A stretch of DNA of 64,000 nt from Lumbricus rubellus (Eukaryota > Annelida > Clitellata > Crassiclitellata > Lumbricidae), in the NCBI GenBank assembly GCA_945859605.1, contig OX243822.1:27217998-27281997 (forward strand). Direction: 5' to 3'. Shown here piece after piece: positions 20,184 through 28,149 of this stretch (positions are counted from its first letter, which is position 1; every line of letters begins with the position of its first letter). A model generated the notes under the pieces. It was not told the DNA's origin, did not search any database, and saw only the letters and a list, made by a program, of their open reading frames with translations. A program made the translations under genes and the position numbers.

Positions 20184-22933
20184 ATATGTATATGTGTGTA
20201 TGCATATATATAGACGGCCGACTTACGACTATCATGAGGGCAAAGGTCGTTGCCCATAGCGACGGTTCCAGGGGTTGCCAGGCCTTCATCAGGACACCCT
20301 GTGAGGAGAGGGGTGGGTCATCTTCAGACATCAGCAGTGATGATGATGATGGTGATGATCTCTGCGCGATGATTGACATTCCGAGGTTCTGGAAAGGTCT
20401 GATGAAGTCGACGACCTTCTGTCGAGCCAAGGTTATGGTCATCGGTGCGGCCGCTAGGTGGATGCCGACGTCAGTGTCTGAGGAACTCTATAATTATTAT
20501 ATAGCACAGGTCAAAAGGTCAGATCGGGAGTTGAGTTTCGTACTGAGGGAGGGAGGGAGGGAGGGTGGGAGGGAGGGAGTGATTGGCTGAAGGAATGAAT
20601 GACTGGGAGAAGGAGTGACTTACGAAACGAGTGAATGAATGAATATTAGTGAATTAGTGAGTGAATGAGTGAATGAGTCTGTTATTGAAAGCGTCCGAGT
20701 GAGTGAATGAGTGAGATGGTGCATAAGTGAGAAAGTGATTTAATGAACGAGTGAATTAGTGAATAAACGAGCGACTCAGAGTGAGTGAATGAATGAATGA
20801 GCGAGTGATTGAGATGTTGAATTAATAATTGAGCGAATGAATGTAAAAGAGATTGAATGAGTACATGATTCGTTGACTGATGGAAGGAATTAATGATATT
20901 TCTATAAATACACATAATATTAGGGGCCTATATAGGCCCTATAATATAGGCCCTATATGCATATATATATATATGTTGTGCATGAATATATAATATATAT
21001 AAGAGGAACATAAAAGCTGTATATTTAAAAATATAATTACCTTATTGGCGATTAGTTCTCCAATGAGTCCATTCCATGAGTTCGTTACGTTGTTAATGCA
21101 GTATCCGTAGATCGGTGGATCAATGAGTTTGAAGCGGAAGTGGAAGTGGAGACGATGAGAAAGGATGAGGATGAGATCCGGAATGAATCCAACGAATCTC
21201 GGACCATCCGGATTATCTCTGTTGACCAGACTCAGGTAAGGCTCCGTCTATGGATATGAAATAAAAGGATAAGAGGATTTGGACATAGGCAGTGCTTAAA
21301 GAGGAAAAAACAAGAAGTGTCTGGACGTCCCTCATCTTTTCAGATGTGATGGCCAAAATAAAAGGCAGGACGGCATAGAGATGTGAAAACAAGTGCCTGG
21401 ACGCCGTCCATGACCGTCCTGCCACTCTGTAAGCCTTGGACATATAGGGTGGAAAGTATAGGATGGGATAGGTTTGGACATGGGGTAAGGGTGGACAGGG
21501 ATAGGTTGATATTGATTTTTATGGTGGAAGAGGATAGGGTATACGACAGCATCGGTAAGTACTAAATGCTTAGTTGGACCATCAATCAGGCGTCTTGAGC
21601 AATAAGCGTTGTAGCATTGGCGCATTAGAAGTTCTTTAGATTAGATTAGATTACATTGAGTTGGATAGAATTCAACTGGATTGCATCAAATCAGATCGGA
21701 ACGGATTGGATTAGGTGCTACTGGTCTTTGTTATTGACCACTTTCATTGTTCCTTGGTTTGGCTGCGTGTTGTTTGAATACATCATAATTATTTATTGGT
21801 TTGGCGTCGTCTCCTTGGCATTGATCAGGTCCATCTGCAACTCTACATGTATACGTGAGCTGTGCATGATGTCCAGTGTCTGCTGTACTATTATAGCTAG
21901 CAGTAGCACTTCGCTCTGCCTCTAGCGGGAAGCTTTTGGTCTTGCGTTTTGAAATCCCAACCTGTCAGTGCATGTCGTGCTTTCTCAGTACTGTTATAGG
22001 TTCGTCTGTCTGAAATAGTCTCCCGTTGGAGATAAGCTTACTTCTGTTGCCTAGGGTTGACTTATCAGTGCTTTACAGGCCATCTTTTTGTATAACCGTA
22101 GTTGGAACTGGACTGGGAGCGCCTCTGAGTGGACTTCCTTAAGGGGCTATATAAATTCTTGAATTGAATGACTATATTCCATTACCTCTATTGTCCCAAC
22201 GATCAGAGTTCTGTTGCCAAGTATTGAACCAACGACGTCCGTCAATGGAAGTCTTGCGTGACCTGAAGCAAAAGATCACACAATGTGGTTAACGATGAAT
22301 TATTTATTTTATTTATTAATTGAAGTTTTGTTGAACAACTGAATTTCTCACATAATTGGTGATTCAATGGTGAAGGAGAATAATAATTGACGAATTTCTG
22401 AATTAATTTCAAGACGGATTAATTTCGGAGTGAATTCATTATTCTTTAATACTTTATTACCAATCTCACCCGAGATTGATCCCAACATGACCCTACTACG
22501 CGTCCAGCTTCACCGGAGTAGTTCATGCATTCATTCATTCATTCATTCATTCATTCATTCATTCATTCATTCATTCATTCATTCATTCATTCATTCATTC
22601 ATTCATTCATTCATTCATTCATTCATTCATTTTTCCATTTTTCATTTGCATATTTCAGAGTAGGCTATACAACGCGACTGCAACCAAACGCTTCACAACC
22701 AAAGCCGAAACCGGTTTCGACATCTCCTATACCTACATCGTTGAATCCGAAGGTAGGCCTATATTGTATACAGTATAGGTGTGGACATGAACGATCATGC
22801 CAACCGCATGATGTCGCTAGAAGCTCCACTCACCTGGAAAGAAGAATTCGTCCGCCATGACTACTTCCGGTCTTGCGATGAAAAGAAGAAGAAGATGAAG
22901 AAGAACGCAGACGAACGAAGATAATATCTCCAT
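3847..22933 (-). CDS. Ionotropic glutamate receptor-like subunit, seven exons, no amino-terminal domain
   Basis: Predicted ligand-gated cation channel subunit of the plasma membrane. Exons on the minus strand in order: 22933-22834, 22262-22186, 21247-21041, 20475(or 20477)-20227, 9625-9478, 7419-7131, 4324-3847, with GT donors and AG acceptors. The joined product is about 516 residues up to the last donor seen. A hydrophobic signal peptide (about 1-27) leads straight into S1: [10 protein letters not shown], then [14 protein letters not shown] with the family's ligand-binding Arg at 146. M1 is near 200-220, the pore loop at 243-261, M3 at 273-300, the S2 segment YALIVES with acidic Glu389, and M4 at 487-512. 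The ~400-residue amino-terminal domain of vertebrate AMPA/kainate/NMDA subunits is absent, as in kainate-binding proteins. Oddities: a 2-nt phase mismatch entering exon 4, Trp at the pore Q/R position, and a changed SYTANLAAF motif. The C-terminal exon was not found. Family assignment is confident; ligand and function are not. Confidence 0.88.
4440..5345. repeat. ~60-bp minisatellite in receptor intron 6
   Basis: About 15 imperfect tandem copies of an AT-rich unit. The recurring segments are ACTAAAAAAGGTGTTTACG, AATAGTATGGTTTTATGAG and ATTTCAATTAAACTCGATG. Copies differ by substitutions and small indels. A 70-codon open frame (4964-5176) only reflects the repeat period. Confidence 0.85.
5350..6393. 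other. Intronic DNA, no gene seen
   Basis: Part of receptor intron 6. It contains a short (AT)n run near 5865-5886 and an AGGTGTC motif near 5912 and 6342. No coding similarity was recognised. Confidence 0.5.
6394..6476. repeat. (ATTT)n microsatellite
   Basis: About 20 copies of the tetranucleotide with one CTAT interruption, inside receptor intron 6. Confidence 0.9.
6648..6860 (-). repeat. tRNA-derived SINE, minus orientation
   Basis: On the minus strand a polymerase III B-box-like GGTTCGAATCT lies near 6820. The body follows, with GTGTCCGCGCTGTAGTCGGG, and then the 3' module GAGCGCCTCTGAATAG...GAGCGCTATAGCAAATG. It matches the plus-strand SINE at 30567-30790 in order and content. The (TA)n run at 6616-6648 adjoins its 3' end. 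Confidence 0.7.
7131..7419 (-). CDS. iGluR exon 6: end of pore loop, M3, start of S2
   Basis: The acceptor CCGTAG precedes 7419 and the donor GTGAGT follows 7131. Entry phase is 1, completing a Gly codon; exit phase is 2. It encodes [12 protein letters not shown], then M3 with [19 protein letters not shown] in place of the canonical SYTANLAAF stretch. S2 begins with [19 protein letters not shown], where most iGluRs have a GST triplet that helps bind the ligand carboxylate; here it reads SQT. The exon keeps frame over all 289 bases. Confidence 0.9.
7432..7625 (-). mobile_element. L2-like LINE 3' end fragment
   Basis: The minus strand has a short stretch resembling [17 protein letters not shown], close to the PSIWNDLPSNLHFLHLS of the LINE at 58.3 kb. 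It is followed by GAGCGCCTCTGAGTAG and the GGCGCTATACAAAT tail. It is a 5'-truncated copy in receptor intron 5. Confidence 0.6.
7640..8121 (+). repeat. Dispersed retroposon-like repeat, copy 1
   Basis: It is alignable by eye with 11081-11600: TCCAATATAA, ACTGCACT(G/T)TATACTGTATA, TTCCGGTATTA, GACGCATGG, GTCCAAATGGAAACG-like segments and AGAGGTGTCGAAGGCATCTCG occur in the same order. It runs directly into a long (TATG)n array, which looks like its expanded 3' tail. No protein is recognisable. Confidence 0.6.
8122..8574 (+). repeat. (TATG)n microsatellite, ~450 bp
   Basis: About 113 nearly perfect tetranucleotide copies with one interruption near 8500. The long open frames of alternating Met-Tyr-Val-Cys or Ile-His-Thr-Tyr are by-products of the repeat period. 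Confidence 0.97.
8810..9090 (+). mobile_element. Retroposon tail plus LINE reverse-transcriptase C-terminal remnant
   Basis: An AGGTGTCGAAAGCATCTCG segment (8830) precedes a short TATG-type run. Around 9000-9085 the plus strand reads like [19 protein letters not shown], typical of the region after the RT domain in many animal LINE ORF2 proteins. Frames are broken. A related remnant is at 42975-43345. Confidence 0.55.
9478..9625 (-). CDS. iGluR exon 5: end of M1 and pore loop
   Basis: The acceptor TTACAG precedes 9625 and the donor GTACGA follows 9478. The 148 bases run in phase from exon 4 and leave a single G that completes a Gly codon with exon 6. It encodes [17 protein letters not shown], a linker, then [19 protein letters not shown]. 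By alignment to the usual WFSLGAFMQQG pore motif, the Q/R position is occupied by Trp. Confidence 0.88.
9661..10264 (+). mobile_element. Non-autonomous Helitron-like element with purine core
   Basis: It starts TCTATATATATAAAAATG after an A and ends CTAG before a T, as Helitrons do (insertion between A and T). Near the 3' end, GCCAC-agcaacgc-GTGGC forms a hairpin 8 bases before the terminal CTAG. From about 10015 to 10215 it is almost pure G/A with C in GGGGACGG-type units. There is no Rep/helicase coding. Two related elements lie head to tail at 32505-33779 on the other strand. Confidence 0.75.
10442..10833. mobile_element. hAT-type MITE (392 bp) with 8-bp target duplication
   Basis: The ends CAGTGGCGGATCCAG and CTGGATCCGCCCCTG are inverted repeats. 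TGTAATGG is duplicated exactly at 10434-10441 and 10834-10841. It contains G-runs near both ends and an internal GATGACCTTTTTTTTTAGTC inverted motif. It has no transposase. Confidence 0.88.
11053..11080 (+). mobile_element. Helitron 3' terminus of a second family
   Basis: The hairpin CCCGG-gcaacg-CCGGG is followed by TAATTCGG and terminal CTAG, with a T after it. The matching 5' end was not found; the body probably lies between about 10840 and 11050. The sequence just after it (TCCAATATAA) is internal to the repeat at 7640, so the Helitron appears to have landed in that repeat. Confidence 0.65.
11081..11600 (+). repeat. Dispersed retroposon-like repeat, copy 2
   Basis: Second copy of the 7640-8121 repeat. 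It again ends AGAGGTGTCAAAAGCATCTCG and runs into (TATG)n. The copies are clearly diverged, with substitutions and indels. Confidence 0.6.
11601..11985 (+). repeat. (TATG)n microsatellite, ~385 bp
   Basis: About 96 copies, with a GTTTG interruption near 11920 and degenerate GGAT and inverted CATA runs to about 12060. It is the apparent tail of the repeat on its left. Confidence 0.97.
12216..12221. repeat. Target-site duplication, left (GTCATT)
   Basis: Six bases immediately outside the palindromic element. The same six bases occur just outside its right end at 19934-19939. Confidence 0.85.
12222..12600. repeat. Subterminal CTTCTAGG motif cluster, left arm
   Basis: The octamer CTTCTAGG and close variants recur many times, often followed by (C/A)(C/A)ACGCC, in the outer ~350 bases. 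Short self-complementary segments such as GTCGCCAGCGGCGAC are also present. The mirror is at 19555-19933. Clustered subterminal motifs are where transposases often bind; that role is inferred. Confidence 0.6.
12850..13420. repeat. ~175-bp tandem repeats, left arm (mirror 18735-19305)
   Basis: About three imperfect copies share CAACCAAAAGCGAGAAACC, GGAGTCGAGAACGCCTAGGG, a CTCTCTCTCCCTCTATAGCA block and CCCCACCCAAAACTAG. Short open frames here are mirrored in the other arm and show no protein similarity that I recognise. Confidence 0.75.
13735..14670. repeat. ~72-bp tandem repeats, left arm (mirror 17485-18420)
   Basis: About 13 copies of a unit containing AAAACCGAAGAATCACTCAA, CCTTCC(A/T)TTCC and (A/T)CAATATGG or TCATATGG, and ending CATAGTCAAAC. 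Period is 72-74 bases. Tandem repeats inside long inverted arms are characteristic of Foldback-type elements. Confidence 0.85.
14827..14883. repeat. (CA)n run, the main length difference between the arms
   Basis: 57 bases here against 41 bases of (GT)n at 17288-17328. The 16-base difference accounts for the offset between the outer and inner arm coordinates. Confidence 0.9.
15966..16205. other. Diverged centre of the palindrome
   Basis: Near-perfect pairing stops sharply at 15965/16206. The next ~85-95 bases on each side can still be aligned as inverted copies at roughly 70% identity, judged by eye. They leave an unpaired centre of about 55 bases near 16057-16112. The flanking segment is GC-rich (GGCGGCGCC, GCGGCGGCTACGGCGGCGAG). 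Two short open frames start near the centre, run outward in opposite directions and share their last ~40 codons because those lie in the identical arms. Confidence 0.7.
19934..19939. repeat. Target-site duplication, right (GTCATT)
   Basis: Exact copy of the six bases at 12216-12221, directly abutting the right end CCTACT of the palindromic element. Confidence 0.85.
19994..20215. repeat. (TA)n-rich microsatellite
   Basis: Runs of TA interrupted by TATCTCTGTTGACTATA, which occurs twice, and by TGTATATG. It ends just 12 bases downstream (in transcript sense) of the exon 4 donor site. Confidence 0.9.
20227..20475 (-). CDS. iGluR exon 4: second part of S1 and most of M1
   Basis: It encodes [20 protein letters not shown], then [19 protein letters not shown], a Ser-rich linker, and [12 protein letters not shown], the start of M1. 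The Thr and Arg that hold the ligand alpha-carboxylate in iGluRs are present. The donor GTAAGT follows 20227. The only good AG acceptor (TTCCTCAG) ends at 20478, two bases upstream of the frame needed to follow exon 3. Either a non-canonical acceptor, a sequence error or a frameshift is involved. Confidence 0.85.
20540..20880. repeat. Degenerate (GAGTGAAT)n and GGGA repeats
   Basis: A short (GAGG)n run is followed by many imperfect GTGA(A)TGA(A)TGAGT units. It fills most of receptor intron 3. Confidence 0.75.
21041..21247 (-). CDS. iGluR exon 3: first part of S1
   Basis: The acceptor CCATAG precedes 21247 and the donor GTAATT follows 21041; both ends are in phase 0. The 69 codons read [15 protein letters not shown], then [14 protein letters not shown], and end [12 protein letters not shown]. 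This matches the (E)PYVM...GYCIDLL...WNGMVGEL pattern of iGluR S1 domains. Confidence 0.9.
21358..21426. repeat. Short fold-back repeat, copy 2
   Basis: GGCAGGACGG and CCGTCCTGCC form inverted ends. The inner AGTGCCTGGACGCCGTCCA matches copy 1 at 2812-2886. It lies in receptor intron 2. Confidence 0.5.
22104..22172 (+). repeat. L2/SINE-type 3' tail fragment
   Basis: GGGAGCGCCTCTGAGTGG...AAGGGGCTATATAAATTCTTG followed by a GAAT-type end. It ends 14 bases from the exon 2 donor site. Confidence 0.65.
22186..22262 (-). CDS. iGluR exon 2: linker into S1
   Basis: The acceptor TTTGCTTCAG precedes 22262 and the donor GTAATG follows 22186. The 77 bases take a phase-1 entry and leave phase 0. They encode [16 protein letters not shown] and then RTLIVGTIE, the usual opening of the S1 ligand-binding half. 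This short exon is the only sequence between the signal peptide and S1. Confidence 0.85.
22528..22630 (+). repeat. (ATTC)n microsatellite
   Basis: About 25 perfect copies in receptor intron 1. It looks like the reversed (GAAT)n tail of the L2/SINE family, but no adjoining body was seen. Confidence 0.95.
22834..22933 (-). CDS. iGluR exon 1: start codon and signal peptide
   Basis: [20 protein letters not shown] is a strongly hydrophobic N-terminus; a cleavage site is plausible after VVMA. The donor GTGAGT follows 22834. I chose the Met at 22933 because it starts the signal peptide. The frame is open further upstream through a poly-Ala run encoded by the (CAG)n repeat, so a longer N-terminus starting at 23191 cannot be excluded. 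Confidence 0.8.
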
Positions 22934-22939
22934 TTCGTC

Positions 22940-23034
22940 ATCGAATGAAGAACACTTTATCGCCACGAATTTATGTAGCGCTGTGTTATGCCGTGAGTGA
23001 CACGTTCTGTACACGGTCGGGCGGACAATGATAT

Positions 23035-23078
<44 letters not shown>

Positions 23079-24135
23079 CTGGTCCCTATAGAGCAGCTGA
23101 CAACGGCAGCATCCATCGACTCCTGTCCTGCGTTGCCATGGAGAAGGAGTCTGTCTCTGTCTGTCTGTCTGTTTGTCTGTCTTTCTCTCAATCTTGTATA
23201 TAATTATATATATAATTATATATATAGACCAATATAATGTATGTATATATATGTGTATATATATATGTATTTATTTATAACGTGTGCTGACACGTTGTTT
23301 ACTGTGTGCGCAATATAATTAGGAATGTAATTTATAGAAATGCAGTGTTGGAAATTTTCTCATTATGTATATTATAGCGTACATATAATTTATATAAATG
23401 TAAATATATACATATAATTGTGAGTGGAATAATTATAGAAACGCTTGCATACATTTCATACATACATAGACCAATATATATATATATATATACATGTTCA
23501 TATATATATAATAAATATATGTCTTATTATACGATGTGTGCGTATGTATGTAGGTGTGTATGGCGATGGCTTGCACGATGAGGTGAATGCAACCTGGCTC
23601 TTCAGTGCGTCCACTGCTTTTGGTCGATAGCACCGAGAGTCGCAAAGACACAGAGACACAGAGAGACACACAGAGACAGACAGACACAGAGACACACAGA
23701 GAAAGACACATATACATGCAGAGGGACAAAGAGACAGACGAAGACTTACACCTGTGCTTCTTTTCCATTCGTCGCTCAATGCTGCATCGGCAAACGCACC
23801 GCGGCGCCACCGTCGACAAAAGACGCTCATTATATGGATCTCATCCAATATATATAATTTATATAATTATATACAATCATTATAATCATGCTATATATAT
23901 ATATATATATATATATGGCTAATTAAACGATGTGTATAGGCCTGTGCGTGTTCGAATACATAAGCGAGTGTATTGCGTCGCCATATAATTATAGATAAAT
24001 ACATTATATATCTTTATTTTACATACATCTTGTATATACATATCTACATATAAAGCATACATATATATGTATACAAAGCATAAAATTGCTCGTGTGCATG
24101 TGTGTGATTGCATATTTCAAGTGTGTGCATGCATA
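22940..24135. other. Receptor 5' flank: probable 5' UTR/promoter and microsatellites
   Basis: It holds a (CAG)n run, a (CTGT)n run near 23150-23185, an ACACAGAG repeat near 23640-23715, and several (TA)n runs (23205-23275, 23475-23520, 23890-23916). No core promoter could be placed with confidence. No other coding exon was recognised. Confidence 0.5.
23035..23076. repeat. (CAG)14 trinucleotide repeat
   Basis: Fourteen uninterrupted CAG units about 100 bases upstream of the chosen receptor start codon. On the receptor (minus) strand it reads (CTG)n and, in frame with the Met, would encode poly-Ala (GCT) if translated. Confidence 0.95.
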
Positions 24136-24137
24136 TA

Positions 24138-24743
24138 CAGGGTGGGCGAAAAAAGTACCAAATATCTTGACCAGAAGTAAAAATGTTTTAATAAATGTTT
24201 TACAGGCGTGATCGTAATTCGTATTTTCGTACAACAGTCAATTTTCAACATTTCTGAGGAAGATTAAGTAATTACAGTTTATGTTTTAAAAAAACATTTT
24301 GTGAGAGCAAATATAACTTTATCCATTCAGGCTCGTAATTGTTTCAAACAGAACAAACGTTATATCTCATTTAGTTAGTCCACCCACTGCTTTTGATGAT
24401 CCAAAAACACAACGCAACAAAAAGTTGAAAAACGATTTTATTAAGTCATATCTAAACAAATTGTTACCAAATTCATGACGACTTTATAGTGCTCCACAAC
24501 CTGTGTTCAATATGTCCATCAGTGCGGCCAGTGCCCACACTTGTTCTGAGTTCCGTTGTAAAGTTTTCTGATGGCCTTAATATTTGTTGATGTGTTCAAG
24601 AGGTAAATCTTCCCATGCAGAATTGCAGATACATACATGTAGTATAATTATATATGAATTACCTTTTAGGTTGAACAACTTTATTTAAAAATTCTTACTT
24701 CCGACCAAGGTATTGCCAAAACCTTAATTTTGGGGCCACCCTG
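24138..24743. mobile_element. Mariner/Tc-like element remnant, TA-flanked
   Basis: It starts CAGGGTGGGC after TA and ends GGGGCCACCCTG before TA. The inverted ends share CAGGGTGG. The interior is 606 bp with no intact frame; on the minus strand a broken stretch resembling W..LPLEHIN recalls the C-terminal part of mariner transposases. A related CAGGGTGGC end is at 56625. Confidence 0.65.
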
Positions 24744-24760
24744 TATATATATATATATAT

Positions 24761-27182
24761 TAGACTGGTCCAAATTCGCATGGGAAAAATTTTTTCTTTT
24801 GGATTTTTGAGGCATGTTGATACATTTGTTCATTTTGATCTAAAAAGTACCTGTGTGAAATTTTATGCCACAATTGTAATATTAAGGGGTCACTCACGAG
24901 CATCAAAGATGGGGTTTTGGGGCTATATATTGATAGTCCATGCAATTTGCAGTTTGACCTGGGAAAAATTATAACACAAGCTTTCTGAACGGTTTCCTTT
25001 TCAGGATTTGCTGCTGAATAAAATATCCAAAATCCGATAAGATCTGACCATGGGTCTCCCCCAAAATGGGGTTCAAAGTATAATGGTTTTTCGTTTATTT
25101 TTACATTGAATATCGGGCTGCTGACAACCTTAATGTGGCTGGAAACTTATGTTTTCAAGAACAATTCTCATAAATTTGTTGGTTGTCCCTCTCAGCACAT
25201 TGATAAGTAGGCCTATACTTAAACAGACCTACCCTTAGGAGACTCGAAGGGAGCATTAGGGCACGTGCCCCCATGATGTTCAATAAATTAAGCTGGTTTC
25301 AACGCTGGACCGCAGCATTATTTTTAACAGGCTTTCTAGTCACATCCTATTTGCAGTCCAATACTGCATGGCCAAAGGTCTATTTCTTAAAGCTCACTTA
25401 GGCATGCCATGGTTGACAGACGAACCATTATAGCGTCAAACTGAGAGATTCCTTCATCCACGAAGTCAAGAAAGAAGATGCCACTCTGGAATGGTAAGGT
25501 AACTGTAGCAGACCTTACAGGAGAAAGAAGAGGGCACATAGGTTGGCCCAGGGTGTGAATTACTGGGCGTTTCAGCCCCAGTCTTTCTTAGAGCCCCTTA
25601 ATAAAGTATGTTTTTCACACACCCAATTCCAAGTGAATCATGGTTCAACCCCAGTTATTTTTTCACAATTCTCACACTGAGTTGACCTTTTGTCAATAAC
25701 TGTTGATTTAAAGCCCAAATATCAAATTCGATGAGTTCCATCGGGTAGCCTACTGAAACTGCCATGACCAACGTCGCTGTCAAGATCAATGAAGAATGGA
25801 CATTGGAAAAACCTTTTGAAGCTGTTTTATTTGACTCTACTGCTTACAACACTGGCATGGGATCCAGTATACGGATGTTAGTAACTGTTCAGTGTTGTAT
25901 TTTGTTGACCTCTCTTGCGTTTAAGTTGTACAGACATCTCACAACAGAGTCTATGTTGGATACAGTCTTCACAGTTGTGATGTACTCATCTTCTGGACCC
26001 GATATCCAGCTATTCAAACGTTTATCACCAACAGTGGTCTTTCATCATAACAGTCCGCTAGTCCGTGCATTTCAGGCTCTAAAATAGATGACTGCAGGAA
26101 GTGCCAAGATGCAGCTATCGTGGTCATGAAAACCTCCAGAACTGTGTAAACTGCTTCAGTATTTTCTAACAGGGGATCTTCACACTCCACAATGCACGAC
26201 AGATAACAAAGTTCATTTACGTATTCTCAAACTCGTGGTGTTTTCACTTTTTTGAGCCAATGAAACCAGCCAGGATCGGGGAAGCTATAATCTGAGAAGT
26301 GGCTGTTTTCATTGTCCTGATCTAATCGTACATGCAGCGTATACACTTAGTGGCTCCAAGAGCTTGTGATGCTGCTATGAATGACTTTGCTCTCCTGGAT
26401 GACTTACACAACGCTGTAAATGAGAAGATCACTAAGGCGGAATTTACTACACTTTCATGCATGCTTCATTTCTGGTATTTAGGAATTGACCTTGCTGGGT
26501 TCTTATTTTTCTTCAAGAAGTAGCTAATGAACGAGAAAAGAGATAATCAAGACACAAGTAAAGAAGAAGAACCTAGACTGCAAGAGGTAGTTTCCTAAGA
26601 AAAACAAGGAGAGGAAATAACAGAGAGCCGGAGGTTTATGAAATCTCTTTGTATTAAGGAGACGTTGTTGGATTTTCCTCTTAAGTAGGCCTACAGACCA
26701 AGTCGTGAATGATGGGGCAGAGAGATTTCTGAGATTAGTTGCAACAATCAGCATCTTCAATGACTCGCTGACGAAGAACGAAGACATTAAGCATTACCCC
26801 AGGTGGCGGAGCTTCATCGTAATCTTCATGGTCAAATTCGACTTTCGGAACCGACAATGTGACATGCTGACAGCATTCTTATATATTTTTTATTCGACAC
26901 CAGATAGTCAATTAAACACTAATTGCAGCTGCTTTTCATGCTGGCAATTCACTAGTATTGCTAACAGCTAAAATGGAAGGTTCAGTGCTCGTTGATTGGA
27001 TGCCTGCCAGTTATATTGCACCGTTTACAATGTAGTAAGCATGCTAAAACTTTGACAGCATTGAGGGACCTGAAGATAGAGCCTCAGTGTTTTAATATTT
27101 TGCACTGTGGGTTTCTGGTACCAGATGTACAAAAAAACCAACATGCCTTTCAAATATTTTAATTTTCAGTTTTTTGGACCAG

Positions 27183-27186
<4 letters not shown>
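24761..27186 (+). mobile_element. Decayed 2.4-kb DNA transposon with TAGACTGGTCCAAA ends
   Basis: The ends TAGACTGGTCCAAA and TTTGGACCAGTCTA are 14-base perfect inverted repeats, each next to a (TA)n run. Two plus-strand frame pieces look like one old transposase: 25764-26087 (FDSTAYNTGMG, then MLDTVFTVVMYSSSGPDIQLF) and about 26705-26820 (NDGAERFLRLVATISIFNDS). I recall similar segments from unnamed transposase-like proteins in invertebrates but cannot name the superfamily. Many stops separate the pieces. Confidence 0.65.
25764..26087 (+). pseudogene. Transposase-like fragment
   Basis: 107 codons inside the TAGACTGG-ended element. AVLFDSTAYNTGMG followed by SGPDIQLFKRL matches the order of a transposase family with an F-D-T-T-x-x-N-T-G segment, but the usual LACRHH-like stretch after it is frame-shifted away. 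No catalytic set can be assembled. Confidence 0.5.

Positions 27187-27252
<66 letters not shown>
27185..27252. repeat. (TA)n microsatellite
   Basis: About 33 copies abutting the right end of the TAGACTGG element. A shorter (TA)n lies at its left end, so the element may have landed inside a TA microsatellite. Confidence 0.95.
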
Positions 27253-27255
<3 letters not shown>

Positions 27256-27599
27256 TTGGTTGTGCCCGCGCATGTTCGTGCATGCTGTGCGTGCGTTGGG
27301 TCGATAAATTTCCTGCCTCGTCGCCAAAGAGTTTGAAATCGATAATTGCATAAAGAAGTCGGCAATTTATTCAAGTAATACAAAGCAAACGGCTATCGTC
27401 TCTGTCGTTCTTCTCCTCCATCACTCCTCCTCCTCCTCCTCCTCTCCTCCTCCTCATTCTCCTCCTTCTCCAGTTTACCTGTCAACGCAATTTACCTGTT
27501 GGAATATTTCCACAAGTGTGGCCCTATGCAGGCCTACATGTATATACCCATGCATAAATGCACGCAATTGCATGTACATTCAAATACATGTACATGCAT

Positions 27600-28148
27600 A
27601 CTTGCAAACATACAGATACATACACACGCATGCGTACATACATACATGCATACATACATACATACATACATTCATACATACATACATACATACATACATG
27701 CATACATACATACATACATACATACATACATACATACATACATACATACATACATACATACATACATACATACATACATGCATGCATGCATGCGTGCATA
27801 CATGCATACATGCATACATGAGTACACACGTACACGCGTACACGCGTACACGCGTACACGCATACACACGTACACGCATACACGTGTACACGCATACACG
27901 CATACACACATACATACATACATACATACATACATACATACATGCATACATACATACATACATACATACATACATACATACATACATACATACATACATA
28001 CATACATACATACATACATACATACATACATACATACATACATACATACATACATACATACATACATACATACATACATACATACATACATACATACATA
28101 CATACATACATACATACATACATACATACATACATACATACATACATA
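27600..28148. repeat. (ATAC)n microsatellite, ~550 bp
   Basis: Long perfect ATAC runs flank a degenerate central block (27780-27910) of GCATACATGCATAC and ACACGCGTACACGC units. It is the same repeat as the (TATG)n arrays at 8.1 and 11.6 kb, on the other strand. The 200-codon frames across it are artefacts. Confidence 0.95.
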
Positions 28149-28149
28149 A

